Below, piece by piece: positions 20,494-29,556 of a DNA stretch of 40,618 bases. The stretch spans positions 1 through 40,618 of the forward strand of contig DYHX01000009.1 of the NCBI GenBank assembly GCA_020723925.1, in the 5' to 3' direction. How positions within the stretch are numbered: the stretch's first letter is position 1; each line of letters begins with the position of its first letter. The position numbers were made by a program, and so were the translations under genes. The notes under the pieces were generated by a model. It ran no database searches. It was not told where the DNA came from and was given only the letters and a program-made list of their open reading frames with translations. Origin of the DNA: Nitrospira japonica (GTDB taxonomy: Bacteria > Nitrospirota > Thermodesulfovibrionia > Thermodesulfovibrionales > DYHX01).

Positions 20494-21148
20494 AGATGCT
20501 GGCCCCCTTTGGCAGTGAAAAATCGAATATTGAGTCTTTTATTCCTGTATTGATGCTTATGCTCTTAAGTGTAATCTCTATCCTGTTTGAGTGCGAATCG
20601 TTTATGATAAAAGAGCTTATTGGAAATTCTCCGTCAGAAGGTTCGATCTCTATAGAGGCTATACTCCCCATAGGTCTTTTTGGTTTCAGAAGTAGGGTGT
20701 TGTTCTTCTTTGATATGTAGAACTCTTCCTGGATCTCCCCGAAACTGTTCAAGAGGGCTATTGGCGCCTGACCATATGTCACTCTGTCAAACCTTCCCTT
20801 GAACGCCTGTTTTTCATTCTTCTGGTATATGATTATCTCATCATTGTTTATTATAACTTCCTGGGGTTTCTCTCCCCTGTATTCCCATTTCATCTTCATC
20901 GGCTTTTTTATAAGGAAAGTGCCATTATATGTATCAGTCCGCCTCAGGTCCTTTATATGGCTTTTCTGAACAAAACTCCCCCTTATATCCTTTATATTCT
21001 CATATGCCTTCTGAATCCTCGCCGCATCATCATCAGCAAAAGCAGTGAACAGTGAATAGTGAACAGTAAACAGTAAAAAGACTATGATAAAAAATGATCT
21101 TTTGACTGACGGCTGACGACTATCGACTAACGACTGCCTTATTTTCAT
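20477..21148 (-). CDS. lolA: Outer-membrane lipoprotein carrier LolA-like protein
   Basis: This 223-residue LolA/LolB-fold protein has a signal peptide about 1-38 (hydrophobic FFIIVFLLFTVHYSLFTAFA, cut before DDDAARI). It is followed by NIKDIRGSFVQKSHI, TDTYNGTFLIKKPMKMKWEY and VIINNDEIIIYQKNEKQ, the standard half-barrel pattern of periplasmic LolA. LolA ferries lipoproteins from the inner membrane to the outer one. The signal peptide is unusual: both its charged start (SLVDSRQPSVK) and hydrophobic core (TVHYSLFTA) are encoded by AGT-type repeats. ATG overlaps the ftsK stop by four bases. The product implies a diderm cell. Confidence 0.85.
   Translation of the reverse strand: MKIRQSLVDSRQPSVKRSFFIIVFLLFTVHYSLFTAFADDDAARIQKAYENIKDIRGSFVQKSHIKDLRRTDTYNGTFLIKKPMKMKWEYRGEKPQEVIINNDEIIIYQKNEKQAFKGRFDRVTYGQAPIALLNSFGEIQEEFYISKKNNTLLLKPKRPMGSIASIEIEPSDGEFPISSFIINDSHSNRIEITLKSISINTGIKDSIFDFSLPKGASIYEHNP
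21050..21133. repeat. AGT-type repeats coding for the LolA signal peptide
   Basis: GTGAACAGTGAATAGTGAAC followed by AGTAAACAGTAAA (from 21050), and GACGGCTGACGACTATCGAC with further GACTGCC units (to 21133). Both are short near-tandem arrays and both lie in the lolA signal-peptide coding region. Confidence 0.65.
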
Positions 21149-23214
21149 CTTCTTCTCCTCAAAAAATCTCTCGGCTTTCCTGCGCCCTTTGGCGGACCTA
21201 CAAGCCCATCTTCCTCCATGAGTTCCATAATCCTTGCTGCCCTATTATAGCCAATCTTTAACCTCCTCTGAATGGATGATATCGAGACCTCGCCGATAGA
21301 TTCTGCATATTCTATTGCCCTTTGATACATTTCATCCCGCTCTTCAGCAGGCTCATCATCTGTTGGCTCTTCTGTCTGTATGTTCTCGAATATCGAATAG
21401 TCAGGGTTCCCCTGTGCCCTGATAAAGTCTGTAACAGATTTTATCTCGTTTTCTCTGACAAGGGCGCCGTGCACGCGCATTATCCTCACGCCAGGAAGCA
21501 TCAGCAGCATGTCACCTTTGCCGAGTAACTGTTCACCACCCTGTGAATCAAGGATTGTCCTTGAATCAATCTTTGAGGTAACCTGGAATGAGATCCTCGC
21601 TGGAAAGTTTGCTTTTATTACGCCTGTTATGACATCAACAGATGGCCTCTGTGTGGCGAGGATTAGATGTATGCCTGATGCCCTTGCCATCTGCGCAAGC
21701 CTTGCTATGGCATCCTCAACCTCATTCGCAGATGCGAACATCAGATCAGCAAGCTCATCTATAAATATGACAATATAGGGGAGTCGCTCTTCATCAGATG
21801 CTATCCTGTTAAAGCTTTCTATATTTCGTGCCCCTTTTTCAGCAAGTAGCCTGTATCTGCACTCCATCTCAAAGACCATCTTCCGTAATGCCTCTGCTGC
21901 CTCCTTTGGGTTTGTTATCACAGGCGATATGAGGTGTGGGATGTTCTCGTATGCAGAGAGCTCAAGGAGCTTCGGATCAATCATGAGCATCTTCACCTCT
22001 TTTGGAGATGCCTTATACAGAATGCTCATTACCATTGAGTTTATGGACACGCTCTTTCCTGAGCCTGTTGCCCCTGCAACAAGCAGATGGGGCATCTTTG
22101 CAAGGTCGGCAACTATAGGGTTACCGAATATATCCTTGCCGAGTGCGAGTGTAAGCTTTGAATGGCTCTTCTTGAAGCTCTCCGAGGAGATAATCTCCCT
22201 CAGAGATACTGTCTCGCGCTGCCTGTTTGGAACCTCGATTCCTATGGTTGCCTTGCCAGGGATTGGTGATACCCTGACGCCTGGCGCCTTTAATGCAAGT
22301 GCAAGGTCATCCGCGAGCGATACAACTCTATTTATCTTTACCCCCGGCGCAGGCTCTAACTCATACATCGTTACAACAGGCCCCGGATGCACCTGTGTAA
22401 TCTTCCCATCGACGTCGAAGTCAGCGAGCTTTTTCTCGAGCAGAGAAGACCCTGTCAGAAGCTCGTCCTTTGATGGCATCATAGATGTCGAGTCGGATAT
22501 GGTTAGAAATTCTATACGGGGGAGTTCATAGCCATCAGTTTTCCTGACAGAAGGAACCTCTCTTTGAGGTTCTATCGGCAGCTTTGGCTCTATCAGTGGC
22601 AGGTCTCCGTGGATGCCTGCTGGTTCCTCAACAGACTCCTCAGACTCTGTGGGCAGGGCTCGCTCTGCCTCTACACTTATCTTCTGCTCTGATCGTTCCG
22701 TCTTTTTCAGCGCCATGGATATGAGGGATACAGGGCTGAGAAGTATTATGGACGAAAGAAATGCAGCCAGAGAAAAGATGTATGCACCGGGTGTTGAAAG
22801 CAGGCTTTTGATCAAATCTGATATAAAGGAGCCAGTAATACCTCCAGGATTATTATCAAACTTAAAGTCGAAAGTAGTTGTTATGAGAGACGATAGGATT
22901 GACGATGACAGAATGAAGAGCAGTGCGCCGATGAGGTGTATCTTGTGTCTCTCCTTGTCGAGCAGCCTCTTGAGGCCGTAGGCAATTATCAGGACAGGTA
23001 TGACAAATGCAGATATGCCAATAAGTGTAATCAGAGAGTCAGAGATATATGCGCCGATGACTCCACCATAGTTCCTCAGAGGCTGAGTTGTGAACGTGAA
23101 TGGTGAGGGGTCCCATTTTGTATGGGTAATGAGGCTCAGGGCAAGATAGATACTTCCAAGTATTGAGACAACCCCGAGGATCTCTTCTTTTGCTCTTTTT
23201 ATCCTTTCAGCCAT
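21145..23214 (-). CDS. ftsK: DNA translocase FtsK/SpoIIIE
   Basis: The protein is 689 residues. Four transmembrane helices lie in the first 175 residues, followed by a charged linker and a RecA-like motor with Walker A GATGSGKS, Walker B YIVIFIDELADLM and the ATQRPSVDVITG motif. The C-terminal winged-helix gamma domain (SISSIQRRLKIGYNRAARIMELMEEDGLVGPPKG) reads polar KOPS-like sequences. FtsK pumps chromosome ends at the septum and helps dimer resolution. The short linker makes it more like SpoIIIE or the short FtsK forms. It overlaps uppP by 16 bases and lolA by four. The frame and motifs are intact. Confidence 0.96.
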   Translation of the reverse strand: MAERIKRAKEEILGVVSILGSIYLALSLITHTKWDPSPFTFTTQPLRNYGGVIGAYISDSLITLIGISAFVIPVLIIAYGLKRLLDKERHKIHLIGALLFILSSSILSSLITTTFDFKFDNNPGGITGSFISDLIKSLLSTPGAYIFSLAAFLSSIILLSPVSLISMALKKTERSEQKISVEAERALPTESEESVEEPAGIHGDLPLIEPKLPIEPQREVPSVRKTDGYELPRIEFLTISDSTSMMPSKDELLTGSSLLEKKLADFDVDGKITQVHPGPVVTMYELEPAPGVKINRVVSLADDLALALKAPGVRVSPIPGKATIGIEVPNRQRETVSLREIISSESFKKSHSKLTLALGKDIFGNPIVADLAKMPHLLVAGATGSGKSVSINSMVMSILYKASPKEVKMLMIDPKLLELSAYENIPHLISPVITNPKEAAEALRKMVFEMECRYRLLAEKGARNIESFNRIASDEERLPYIVIFIDELADLMFASANEVEDAIARLAQMARASGIHLILATQRPSVDVITGVIKANFPARISFQVTSKIDSRTILDSQGGEQLLGKGDMLLMLPGVRIMRVHGALVRENEIKSVTDFIRAQGNPDYSIFENIQTEEPTDDEPAEERDEMYQRAIEYAESIGEVSISSIQRRLKIGYNRAARIMELMEEDGLVGPPKGAGKPRDFLRRRR

Positions 23215-23978
23215 ATCCCTACGCTGATTATAACAGCAAGAATAAATCTATAATACACAAAAACATTTAATGGATGCCTCTTGAAAAAATGCAGTAGAAA
23301 CTTTATCGCGATGAACCCTGTTATGGCAGATGTGATCATACCTGCGGTGAACAGCCCAAGGTCGTGATTAGCAGGATTAGCTATCAACTTCTTCCCCTCG
23401 AACAGGGTTGCACCCGCAATGATAGGCGTTGAGAGCAGAAAGGAAAACCTTGCAGATAACCCCCGTTCAAACCCTCTAAAAAGGCCCGCTGATATTGTAA
23501 TGCCTGAACGCGACACGCCGGGGATGAGGGCTATTGCCTGTGCAAAGCCTATCACTGCTGCATCCAGAAGGGTTATGTCTTTAATCTCCCTGTCTTTTTT
23601 AAACCTCTCTGAAATCAACATTACCATCCCAAACACAATAAGCGTTATGACTATAATTATAGGACTTCTCAGGGTGTTTTCCACAATATCATTTAACAGA
23701 ACCCCTGCAATTCCTGCCGGCAGTGTTGCAACAATGAGAAGTGCAAGGAGCCTCCTGTTATTCAGAAATATTTCAATCCAGTCTCTCCAGAAGCATACAA
23801 GAAGGGCAATGAGAGTTCCTGCATGAAGTGCTATATCAAATGTGAGGGTGTCAACATCTCCCCTCCAGCCCAAAAACCACGGGAAGAGTATTAAATGTGC
23901 TGTGCTGCTTACAGGGAAGAACTCTGTGGTCCCCTGCACAATGCCCAGTATTATTGCCTTAAAGATTTCTGTATCCAG
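23199..23978 (-). CDS. uppP: Undecaprenyl-diphosphatase UppP
   Basis: This polytopic membrane enzyme (UppP/BacA family) recycles the lipid carrier by removing a phosphate from undecaprenyl pyrophosphate. The signature blocks are QGTTEFFPVSSTAHLIL (the (E/Q)xxxE and PxSSxxH region) and PGVSRSGITISAGL (the PGxSRS loop). About seven membrane segments are seen. A GTG at 23939 lies inside the first helix, so the start must be earlier. The frame continues upstream as LDTEIFKAIILGIV, with only CTG (23978) or ATT (23981) near a GGGAAGG ribosome binding site. A non-standard start is therefore likely. It overlaps ftsK at the 3' end. Confidence 0.93.
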   Translation of the reverse strand: MDTEIFKAIILGIVQGTTEFFPVSSTAHLILFPWFLGWRGDVDTLTFDIALHAGTLIALLVCFWRDWIEIFLNNRRLLALLIVATLPAGIAGVLLNDIVENTLRSPIIIVITLIVFGMVMLISERFKKDREIKDITLLDAAVIGFAQAIALIPGVSRSGITISAGLFRGFERGLSARFSFLLSTPIIAGATLFEGKKLIANPANHDLGLFTAGMITSAITGFIAIKFLLHFFKRHPLNVFVYYRFILAVIISVGIWLKG

Positions 23979-23997
23979 AATAACCTTCCCTGTATGT

Positions 23998-24049
23998 ATC
24001 AGTGTTTAGTGTCAGTGATAGTAAACACGGACAGTGAACTGATACTAAA
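23998..24049. repeat. AGT-type repeat between uppP and rnj
   Basis: AGTGTTTAGTGTCAGTGATA, then GTAAACACGGACAGTGAACTG: repeated AGTG/GACAG units fill the short gap, the same type as in tsaD and lolA. Confidence 0.5.
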
Positions 24050-25705
24050 CTATACTTCCATGATTATTGGCATTATCATTGGTTTTCTGTCCATTGTGTT
24101 TCTGAGATATTTTTTGAGGATGCTTCTTAACCTGGCCTGAAGAAGCGACGAATCAGAGATTACTTCTTTATCGAGAGCCTTTATTGCGCCAGACACAAGC
24201 TCTCTCACATCGTTTATTACTTCCTGAGATGCGTCCTCAAAGACAAAGCCCCTGGAGATTATGTCAGGGCCTGAGACAATCCTGCCTGTGAGTTTCTCTA
24301 CTGCTATGAGTATAAGGACTATGCCGTCATGTGCAAGCCTGCGCCTGTCACGAAGGACCATATCCTCAACATCACCGATACCCTTTCCATCGATGAATAT
24401 CCTGCCAGCATTAACTCTCCCATTTCTCCTTGCCTCTGTATCGGAGATTTCAAGAATCTCTCCATTTTCAAGAATAAATATGTTCTCTTTTGGTATGTCG
24501 AGTTTTTCAGCGAGTTTTGAGTGATAAACGAGATGTCTGTACTCACCGTGTATCGGCATGAAATACTTTGGTCTGACAAGGTTAAGCATGAGTTTCAGCT
24601 CTTCCTTTGAAGCATGGCCTGAGACATGAACCTCTGAGACCTTTTCGTAAATGACATTCGCCCCGCGTTTGAAGAGGTGGTTGATAATCCTGCCGATCGA
24701 GCGCTCGTTTCCTGGTATCGCCTTTGCTGAGAGTATCACCGTGTCTCCATCCTTGATCTTTATGTGCTTGTGCTCATCTGTTGCAATCCTCGATAGCACG
24801 CTCATCGGTTCGCCCTGACTTCCTGTCGTTATAATCACGACCTCATCATCTCTTAACTTGTTCATATCCTCGAGCCTGAGCCATGTCTCTTTTGGTATCT
24901 TCAAATAACCTAAATCCAATGCGATCTCTGCATTCGAGACAATACTCCTGCCGCAGAGGATTACTTTTTTTCTATGCATCACAGCCACATCAATAGCCTG
25001 CTGAATTCTGTGGATGTTGGATGCGAATGTGGAGATTATTATCCTGCCAATGGCCTTTGAAAAGATGTCCTCAAAGGCACGCCTCACCTCTTTTTCAGAG
25101 AAGGTGAATCCCCCCTTCTCAGCATTTGTGCTATCAGAAAGGAGGAGTAATGTGCCCTTTTCACCGTATTCCGCGAATTTATGGAAGTCCATCAACTGAC
25201 CATCAACAGGCGTTGGGTCAAGCTTGAAATCTCCTGTATGCACAACCCTTCCAACAGGCGTCTGAATTCCAAGACCAACGCCGTCAACAATGCTGTGTGT
25301 TACTCTCACAAATTCGATAGAGAATACGCCGAGATTTATCACGTCCCGCGGCTTTACAGGTATGAGCATTGCACCTTCAAGTCGGTGCTCACGAAGCTTT
25401 TCTCTGACAAGTCCGAGGGTGAGCGGAGTGCCATAGATTGGGACATCTATCTCTTTTAATAGAAAAGGCAGGGCACCTGTGTGGTCTTCGTGACCATGTG
25501 TGAGGATTATCCCCCGCACCTTCTCTTTATTTTCAATTACGTATGAGAAATCAGGTATGACAAAATCGACCCCGAGCATATTTTCTTCAGGGAACATCAG
25601 GCCTGCATCCACGATAATCAGGTCGTTTTCATATTCTACGACTGTCATGTTGAGGCCAATCTCCTCAACGCCGCCGAGGGGGATTATGGAAAGGGTGTTA
25701 TTCAA
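24050..25705 (-). CDS. rnj: Ribonuclease J
   Basis: The 551-residue RNase J is a metallo-beta-lactamase/beta-CASP enzyme with 5'-exo- and endoribonuclease activity in mRNA decay and rRNA maturation. It shows the start NNTLSIIPLGGVEEIGLNMTVVEY, the zinc motif THGHEDHTGALP, DSTNAEKGG, the beta-CASP parts STFASNIHRIQQ and TTGSQGEP, and SGHASKEELKLML near the end. A C-terminal domain of about 100 residues follows. The start is TTG 25705, one base after the argF stop. It gives the usual family N-terminus although no strong ribosome binding site is seen, so translation may depend on coupling with argF. Confidence 0.95.
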   Translation of the reverse strand: MNNTLSIIPLGGVEEIGLNMTVVEYENDLIIVDAGLMFPEENMLGVDFVIPDFSYVIENKEKVRGIILTHGHEDHTGALPFLLKEIDVPIYGTPLTLGLVREKLREHRLEGAMLIPVKPRDVINLGVFSIEFVRVTHSIVDGVGLGIQTPVGRVVHTGDFKLDPTPVDGQLMDFHKFAEYGEKGTLLLLSDSTNAEKGGFTFSEKEVRRAFEDIFSKAIGRIIISTFASNIHRIQQAIDVAVMHRKKVILCGRSIVSNAEIALDLGYLKIPKETWLRLEDMNKLRDDEVVIITTGSQGEPMSVLSRIATDEHKHIKIKDGDTVILSAKAIPGNERSIGRIINHLFKRGANVIYEKVSEVHVSGHASKEELKLMLNLVRPKYFMPIHGEYRHLVYHSKLAEKLDIPKENIFILENGEILEISDTEARRNGRVNAGRIFIDGKGIGDVEDMVLRDRRRLAHDGIVLILIAVEKLTGRIVSGPDIISRGFVFEDASQEVINDVRELVSGAIKALDKEVISDSSLLQARLRSILKKYLRNTMDRKPMIMPIIMEV

Positions 25706-25706
25706 T

Positions 25707-26612
25707 TTATGTCAGCAAAAACTCGAGGAGTGCCTTCTGCGTATGCAGTCTGTTTTCCGCCTGATCAAAGACAGCGCTCTGAGGGCCATCCATTACATCA
25801 TCAGTAATCTCCTCACCCCTGTGTGCAGGCAGACAGTGGAGCACTATGGCGTCCTTCTTTGCGCATGGAAGAAGGGCGCTGTTTATCTGATAATTTTTGA
25901 ACTTTCTCTTTTTCTCTTCTGCCTTATCTTCCTGCCCCATGCTCACCCATATGTCTGTGTAAATGGCATCAGCCCGGCCAGCAGCCTCGCGCGGGTCTCT
26001 CAGAATAATTATCTCGCTCTTTGCAGATGACCTTGCCCTCTCAAGCAGATCAGGGTCTGGCTCATAGCCTTCAGGGCATGCGATGGTAAGGTTCATCTCC
26101 ATCCTTGATGCAGCCTCAATCAGGGAGTTGGAGACGTTGTTACCGTCACCTATATATGCAAGATGGATACCTTTCAGCTTCCCTTTCTTTTCGAGTATTG
26201 TCATTAAATCTGCAAGTGCCTGACATGGATGATGCAGGTCAGTAAGACCGTTAATCACAGGTATCGATGAATGTGATGCGAACTCTTCAAGGGTGCTGTG
26301 GGCATATGTCCTGATAACTATCGCATTTAAATATCGTGATAGAACCTTTGCAGTGTCTCCTATGGTCTCTCCCCTGCCAAGCTGTATCTCCCTTGGGTTC
26401 AGGTATATGGACTGTGCGCCAAGCTGGTATATCCCAACCTCAAATGAAACCCTTGTCCTTGTTGATGCCTTCTCAAAGAGGAGGCCGACACTCCTCCCGA
26501 TTAGAGGACATCTATTAGCATCCATGCCAGATTTCAGCTCTATTGCCCTTTTGAGCAGGGCAGTAATCTCATCTGATGACAAATCCCATAATGTTAAAAA
26601 ATCCCTTTTCAT
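25707..26612 (-). CDS. argF: Ornithine carbamoyltransferase
   Basis: The 301-residue enzyme catalyses carbamoyl phosphate plus ornithine to citrulline in arginine synthesis. It carries the carbamoyl-phosphate site STRTR (in EKASTRTRVSFEVG), HPCQALAD, the ornithine loop DIWVSMGQE and HCLPAHRGEEI, whose HCLP distinguishes it from aspartate carbamoyltransferase. Length and order are normal. AGGAGG precedes the ATG. It follows argD on the same strand, with 204 bases of palindromic repeats in between, and is followed directly by rnj. Confidence 0.96.
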   Translation of the reverse strand: MKRDFLTLWDLSSDEITALLKRAIELKSGMDANRCPLIGRSVGLLFEKASTRTRVSFEVGIYQLGAQSIYLNPREIQLGRGETIGDTAKVLSRYLNAIVIRTYAHSTLEEFASHSSIPVINGLTDLHHPCQALADLMTILEKKGKLKGIHLAYIGDGNNVSNSLIEAASRMEMNLTIACPEGYEPDPDLLERARSSAKSEIIILRDPREAAGRADAIYTDIWVSMGQEDKAEEKKRKFKNYQINSALLPCAKKDAIVLHCLPAHRGEEITDDVMDGPQSAVFDQAENRLHTQKALLEFLLT

Positions 26613-26670
26613 CTGAAACCTCCTCCATAACCCCTACGACTCACCAACATACACCCAAATAATGCAGTTG

Positions 26671-26733
26671 AAAGATGCAGATATGGTGAACCCCACACCA
26701 CGTTGGTGTGGGGTTCACCATGTCTGCATCTTT
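26671..26733. repeat. 63-base near-perfect palindrome with the gvp-element core
   Basis: Two 30-base arms (26671-26700 and 26704-26733) pair with one mismatch around the loop CGT. The centre, CCCCACACCA...TGGTGTGGGG, is the same core as the elements in the gvp cluster over 14 kb away. The arms extend beyond the usual core (GATGCAGATATGGTGAA). It lies between argD and argF. Confidence 0.8.
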
Positions 26734-26750
26734 TGGGTACATGAAAATAG

Positions 26751-26788
26751 TCGAGGCGCCTCGCCTCGAATGCCAGGCAAGATGCCTG
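26751..26788. repeat. Two adjacent small hairpins between argD and argF
   Basis: TCGAGGCG-CCT-CGCCTCGA (26751-26769) and CAGGCA-AGA-TGCCTG (26774-26788). The cores resemble the palindromes inside the 143-bp MITE (GACAGGCGAGACGCCTGTC). They might also act as a weak terminator for argD, but no T-run follows on the minus strand. Confidence 0.5.
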
Positions 26789-26816
26789 ACCTATAAGAGA
26801 ATTTATTTCATTTTGA

Positions 26817-28016
26817 TTACAAGAGCATCCCCATTACCTCATCAAGTATATCAATCATATGGTCTATGTCCTTCTCCTGCACAATCAATGGTGGAGTGAA
26901 ACGCAATACATTCCCTGATGTGCAGTTCACAATGACCCCTCTTTCCATGCATGCCTTTACAATGGGGTCGCAGTCTCTTATCAGTTCCATCCCGATAAGA
27001 AGCCCCATCCCCCTTATATCAACTATCACGCCTGGGAACTCCCCATGAAGACCTCTGAGGCTTTTTTTAAGATACTCGCCCATCCTGTTACACTGGTCAA
27101 TGATGAATCCGTCCTCAAGGAGTGTCTCTATGGTGGCTATTGCTGCTGTGCATACGAGGGGGTTGCCTCCAAAGGTTGATGCATGGGAGCCTGGCTGAAA
27201 TGCGGATGCAACTTTATCAGTGGTAAGCATTGCGCCTATCGGCACACCACCGCCAAGCCCTTTTGCGAGTGTCATTATGTCAGGTGTAATACCAAAATGT
27301 TCATGGGCAAATAATTTTCCTGTACGGCCCATTCCTGTCTGAACCTCATCGAGGATGAGTAAAAGTCCATGTTTGTTGCATAGCTCGCGCACGCTCTTTA
27401 AATAATCAGCATCAGGAATCTTTACACCTCCTTCACCCTGTATTGGCTCAAGCATTATCGCACACGTATCTTTTGTTATGGACCTCTCGATTGCAGGAAT
27501 GTCGTTAAACGGTACATATCTGAAGCCAGGTACAAGGGGCTCAAAGCCCTTCTGAAACTTCTCCTGGCCTGTGGCTGTCAGTGTCGCAAGCGTCCGCCCA
27601 TGAAAGGAGTTGAAAGCGGTTATTATCTCAAATTTGTTTGTGCCCATCTGCTCCTTTGCATATTTCCTTGCAAGCTTTATTGCAGCCTCATTTGCCTCAG
27701 CACCTGAGTTGCAGAAAAAGACCTTGTCTGCAAAGGAACGCTCCACAAGCAGTTTTGCGAGTTTTATCTGCGGCTCCATATGATATAGGTTCGAGGCGTG
27801 CAGCAGACGCTGTGCCTGTTTCTGGATGGCGATGACAACCTTTGGGTGGCAGTGGCCGAGGATATTCACAGCAATTCCGCCGACAAAATCCAGATATTCT
27901 TTGCCATCAGAGCTCCATACTTTCATCCCCCGTCCTTTTCTCAGGACTATAGGAAACCTGCTGTAGGTGTTCATTATGTAGTGGTTTGAATCATCAAGGA
28001 GTTTCTTGATTTCCAT
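26817..28016 (-). CDS. argD: Acetylornithine aminotransferase
   Basis: This 399-residue class III PLP aminotransferase has RKGRGMKVWSSDGKEYLDFVGGIAVNILGHCHP at the start (read in short blocks), NSGAEANEAAIKLARKYA for phosphate and PLP binding, FHGRTLATLTATGQ, LILDEVQTGMGRTG with the PLP aspartate, and TLAKGLGGGVPIGAM with the Schiff-base lysine. It converts N-acetylglutamate semialdehyde to N-acetylornithine, and related enzymes also act on succinyldiaminopimelate. With argF downstream it supplies arginine synthesis. It is divergent from cooC across a 180-base gap, where the promoter should lie. Confidence 0.95.
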   Translation of the reverse strand: MEIKKLLDDSNHYIMNTYSRFPIVLRKGRGMKVWSSDGKEYLDFVGGIAVNILGHCHPKVVIAIQKQAQRLLHASNLYHMEPQIKLAKLLVERSFADKVFFCNSGAEANEAAIKLARKYAKEQMGTNKFEIITAFNSFHGRTLATLTATGQEKFQKGFEPLVPGFRYVPFNDIPAIERSITKDTCAIMLEPIQGEGGVKIPDADYLKSVRELCNKHGLLLILDEVQTGMGRTGKLFAHEHFGITPDIMTLAKGLGGGVPIGAMLTTDKVASAFQPGSHASTFGGNPLVCTAAIATIETLLEDGFIIDQCNRMGEYLKKSLRGLHGEFPGVIVDIRGMGLLIGMELIRDCDPIVKACMERGVIVNCTSGNVLRFTPPLIVQEKDIDHMIDILDEVMGMLL

Positions 28017-28070
28017 GAGGTGATAATAACGAAATTTTCGAGAAAAATCAAATAAATGGACAGCGAGTGT

Positions 28071-28096
28071 ATTCCCTGCAGCTTGCTGCTGGGAAT
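28071..28096. repeat. Hairpin ATTCCC...GGGAAT in the argD-cooC gap
   Basis: ATTCCCTGCAGC and GCTGCTGGGAAT pair around TT with one mismatch. It is followed by CTTCAATCGGCTTTTCC. It lies between two divergent genes, so it is more likely a dispersed repeat or operator than a terminator. Confidence 0.45.
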
Positions 28097-28196
28097 CTTC
28101 AATCGGCTTTTCCTTGTCGTAGTTTTATCTCTATTTTTTGGCCGTCATGATGCCTTTGCGTAAATTTAGGTTAAAATGTTAAAATTTCAGACCATT

Positions 28197-28979
28197 ATGA
28201 AGTTAGCTATAACAGGCAAGGGGGGCGTTGGTAAGACCACACTGTCTGCGGTTTTATGCCATATCTTTGCATTAGAAGGGAAAAAGGTGATTGCTGTTGA
28301 TGCGGACCCTGATGCAAACCTCGCATCAGCGTTGGGCATAAAAAGAGAAGATGCGGAAAAGATAATGCCCATAGCAGACATGGCAGAGCTTATAGAGGAG
28401 AGGACCGGTGCAAGGCCAGGGAGCATTGGTGGTGTTTTCAAGTTAAACCCGCGAGTAGACGACCTGCCCGAAGGCATCGGATATAAACACAATGACATAA
28501 CACTCCTTGTCATGGGAAAATCAAAGGCTGCTCTGTCAGGTTGCTACTGCCCTGAGAATGTGCTTCTGAGGAGACTTTTGAGGCATATTGTTGTTGAAAG
28601 AGATGAGGCGGTGATTGTTGACATGGAGGCAGGGATAGAGCACCTCACAAGGGGTACTGCAGGGGCAGTCGATGCGTTCATAGTCGTTGTTGAGCCCGGC
28701 CAGAGGAGCATACAGACAGCAAATACAGTCAAAGAGATGGCCAAAGGGCTTGGCGTTAAAAAGGTTCTTGTTATTGCAAACAAGGTCAGGAGTGAGGCGG
28801 ATTTAAATTTCCTGAAAGACAATCTTAAGGGGATGGAGCTTATAGGGTCCATAAAGTTTGACCACTCCTTAATGGAGGCGGATATAAGGGGTGCCTCATC
28901 CTATAGCAATTCCCCTGATACTGTCAGTGAGATAAGGGAGATAAAGAACACAATTGAGAAGCACCTATATGTCAGATAA
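28197..28979 (+). CDS. cooC: CooC-type nickel-insertion ATPase
   Basis: This 260-residue ATPase of the MinD/CooC class has the P-loop GKGGVGKTT (residues 8-15), AVDADPDANLASALG, and the cysteine pair in SGCYCPENVLLRRLL that binds nickel in CooC. It ends with a MinD-like fold and IVVVEPGQRSIQTA. CooC loads nickel into the C-cluster of carbon monoxide dehydrogenase. Its place beside folD and metVF fits a Wood-Ljungdahl gene set, with the CODH/ACS genes presumably elsewhere. ATG 28197 is preferred over 28176 because family members begin MKLAITGKGG. The stop overlaps the next gene by 11 bases. Confidence 0.92.
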   Translation: MKLAITGKGGVGKTTLSAVLCHIFALEGKKVIAVDADPDANLASALGIKREDAEKIMPIADMAELIEERTGARPGSIGGVFKLNPRVDDLPEGIGYKHNDITLLVMGKSKAALSGCYCPENVLLRRLLRHIVVERDEAVIVDMEAGIEHLTRGTAGAVDAFIVVVEPGQRSIQTANTVKEMAKGLGVKKVLVIANKVRSEADLNFLKDNLKGMELIGSIKFDHSLMEADIRGASSYSNSPDTVSEIREIKNTIEKHLYVR

Positions 28980-29556
28980 CGAGATTAAGAAATCTATTAG
29001 AAAAGAAGTCCTCAAGAAGAGGGATTCTATAAGTACTGCCCTGCGAAAGGTCAAAGATTTATTTATAAGACAGAGGCTTTTCAGCCTGCCCGAATTCATC
29101 AATGCAAAAACTATATTTTTTTATGCGTCGTTCAGGTCTGAGGTCGAAACGCTTGGAATGATAAGGGCTTCTCTCGAATGGGGCAAGAAGATTGTGCTGC
29201 CCAAAGTTGATACGGAGAACCACAGATTAAAACTCTATGAGATAAGAGATGTAAATGAGCTTATGCCGGGGTGTATGGGAATACCAGAGCCATCAGTGCC
29301 TGAAGAAAGGCTGAGAGGACTTGATGATATTGACCTTGTTGTAATACCTGTCGCTGGCTTTGATGTATATGGCAACAGGTTGGGATACGGTGCAGGATAC
29401 TATGATATTCTACTTGCTCAGATGAAGAAAAAGATTCCGATAGTAGCCCCTGCATATGAGGAACAGATCGTGGAAAGAATCCCTGCAGCGGAGCATGACG
29501 TGAGGATTGACAAGATTGTCACAGATGAAAGGGTGGTTGAGTGTGATGGATATTAA
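28969..29556 (+). CDS. fthC: 5-formyltetrahydrofolate cyclo-ligase
   Basis: This 195-residue enzyme converts 5-formyl-THF to 5,10-methenyl-THF with ATP. It has [16 protein letters not shown] at the start, [56 protein letters not shown] with the family's GYGAGYYD nucleotide motif, and a final [24 protein letters not shown] 28969 (MSDNEIKK), inside the end of cooC, is taken as the start. It feeds one-carbon units back into the folate pool used by folD. It overlaps folE by 11 bases, so cooC-fthC-folE form a tightly coupled set. Confidence 0.94.
   Translation: MSDNEIKKSIRKEVLKKRDSISTALRKVKDLFIRQRLFSLPEFINAKTIFFYASFRSEVETLGMIRASLEWGKKIVLPKVDTENHRLKLYEIRDVNELMPGCMGIPEPSVPEERLRGLDDIDLVVIPVAGFDVYGNRLGYGAGYYDILLAQMKKKIPIVAPAYEEQIVERIPAAEHDVRIDKIVTDERVVECDGY

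Noticed and set aside
25500-26030. 176-codon plus-strand frame
   Set aside because: It spans the antisense of the rnj start and argF end, both well-supported genes.
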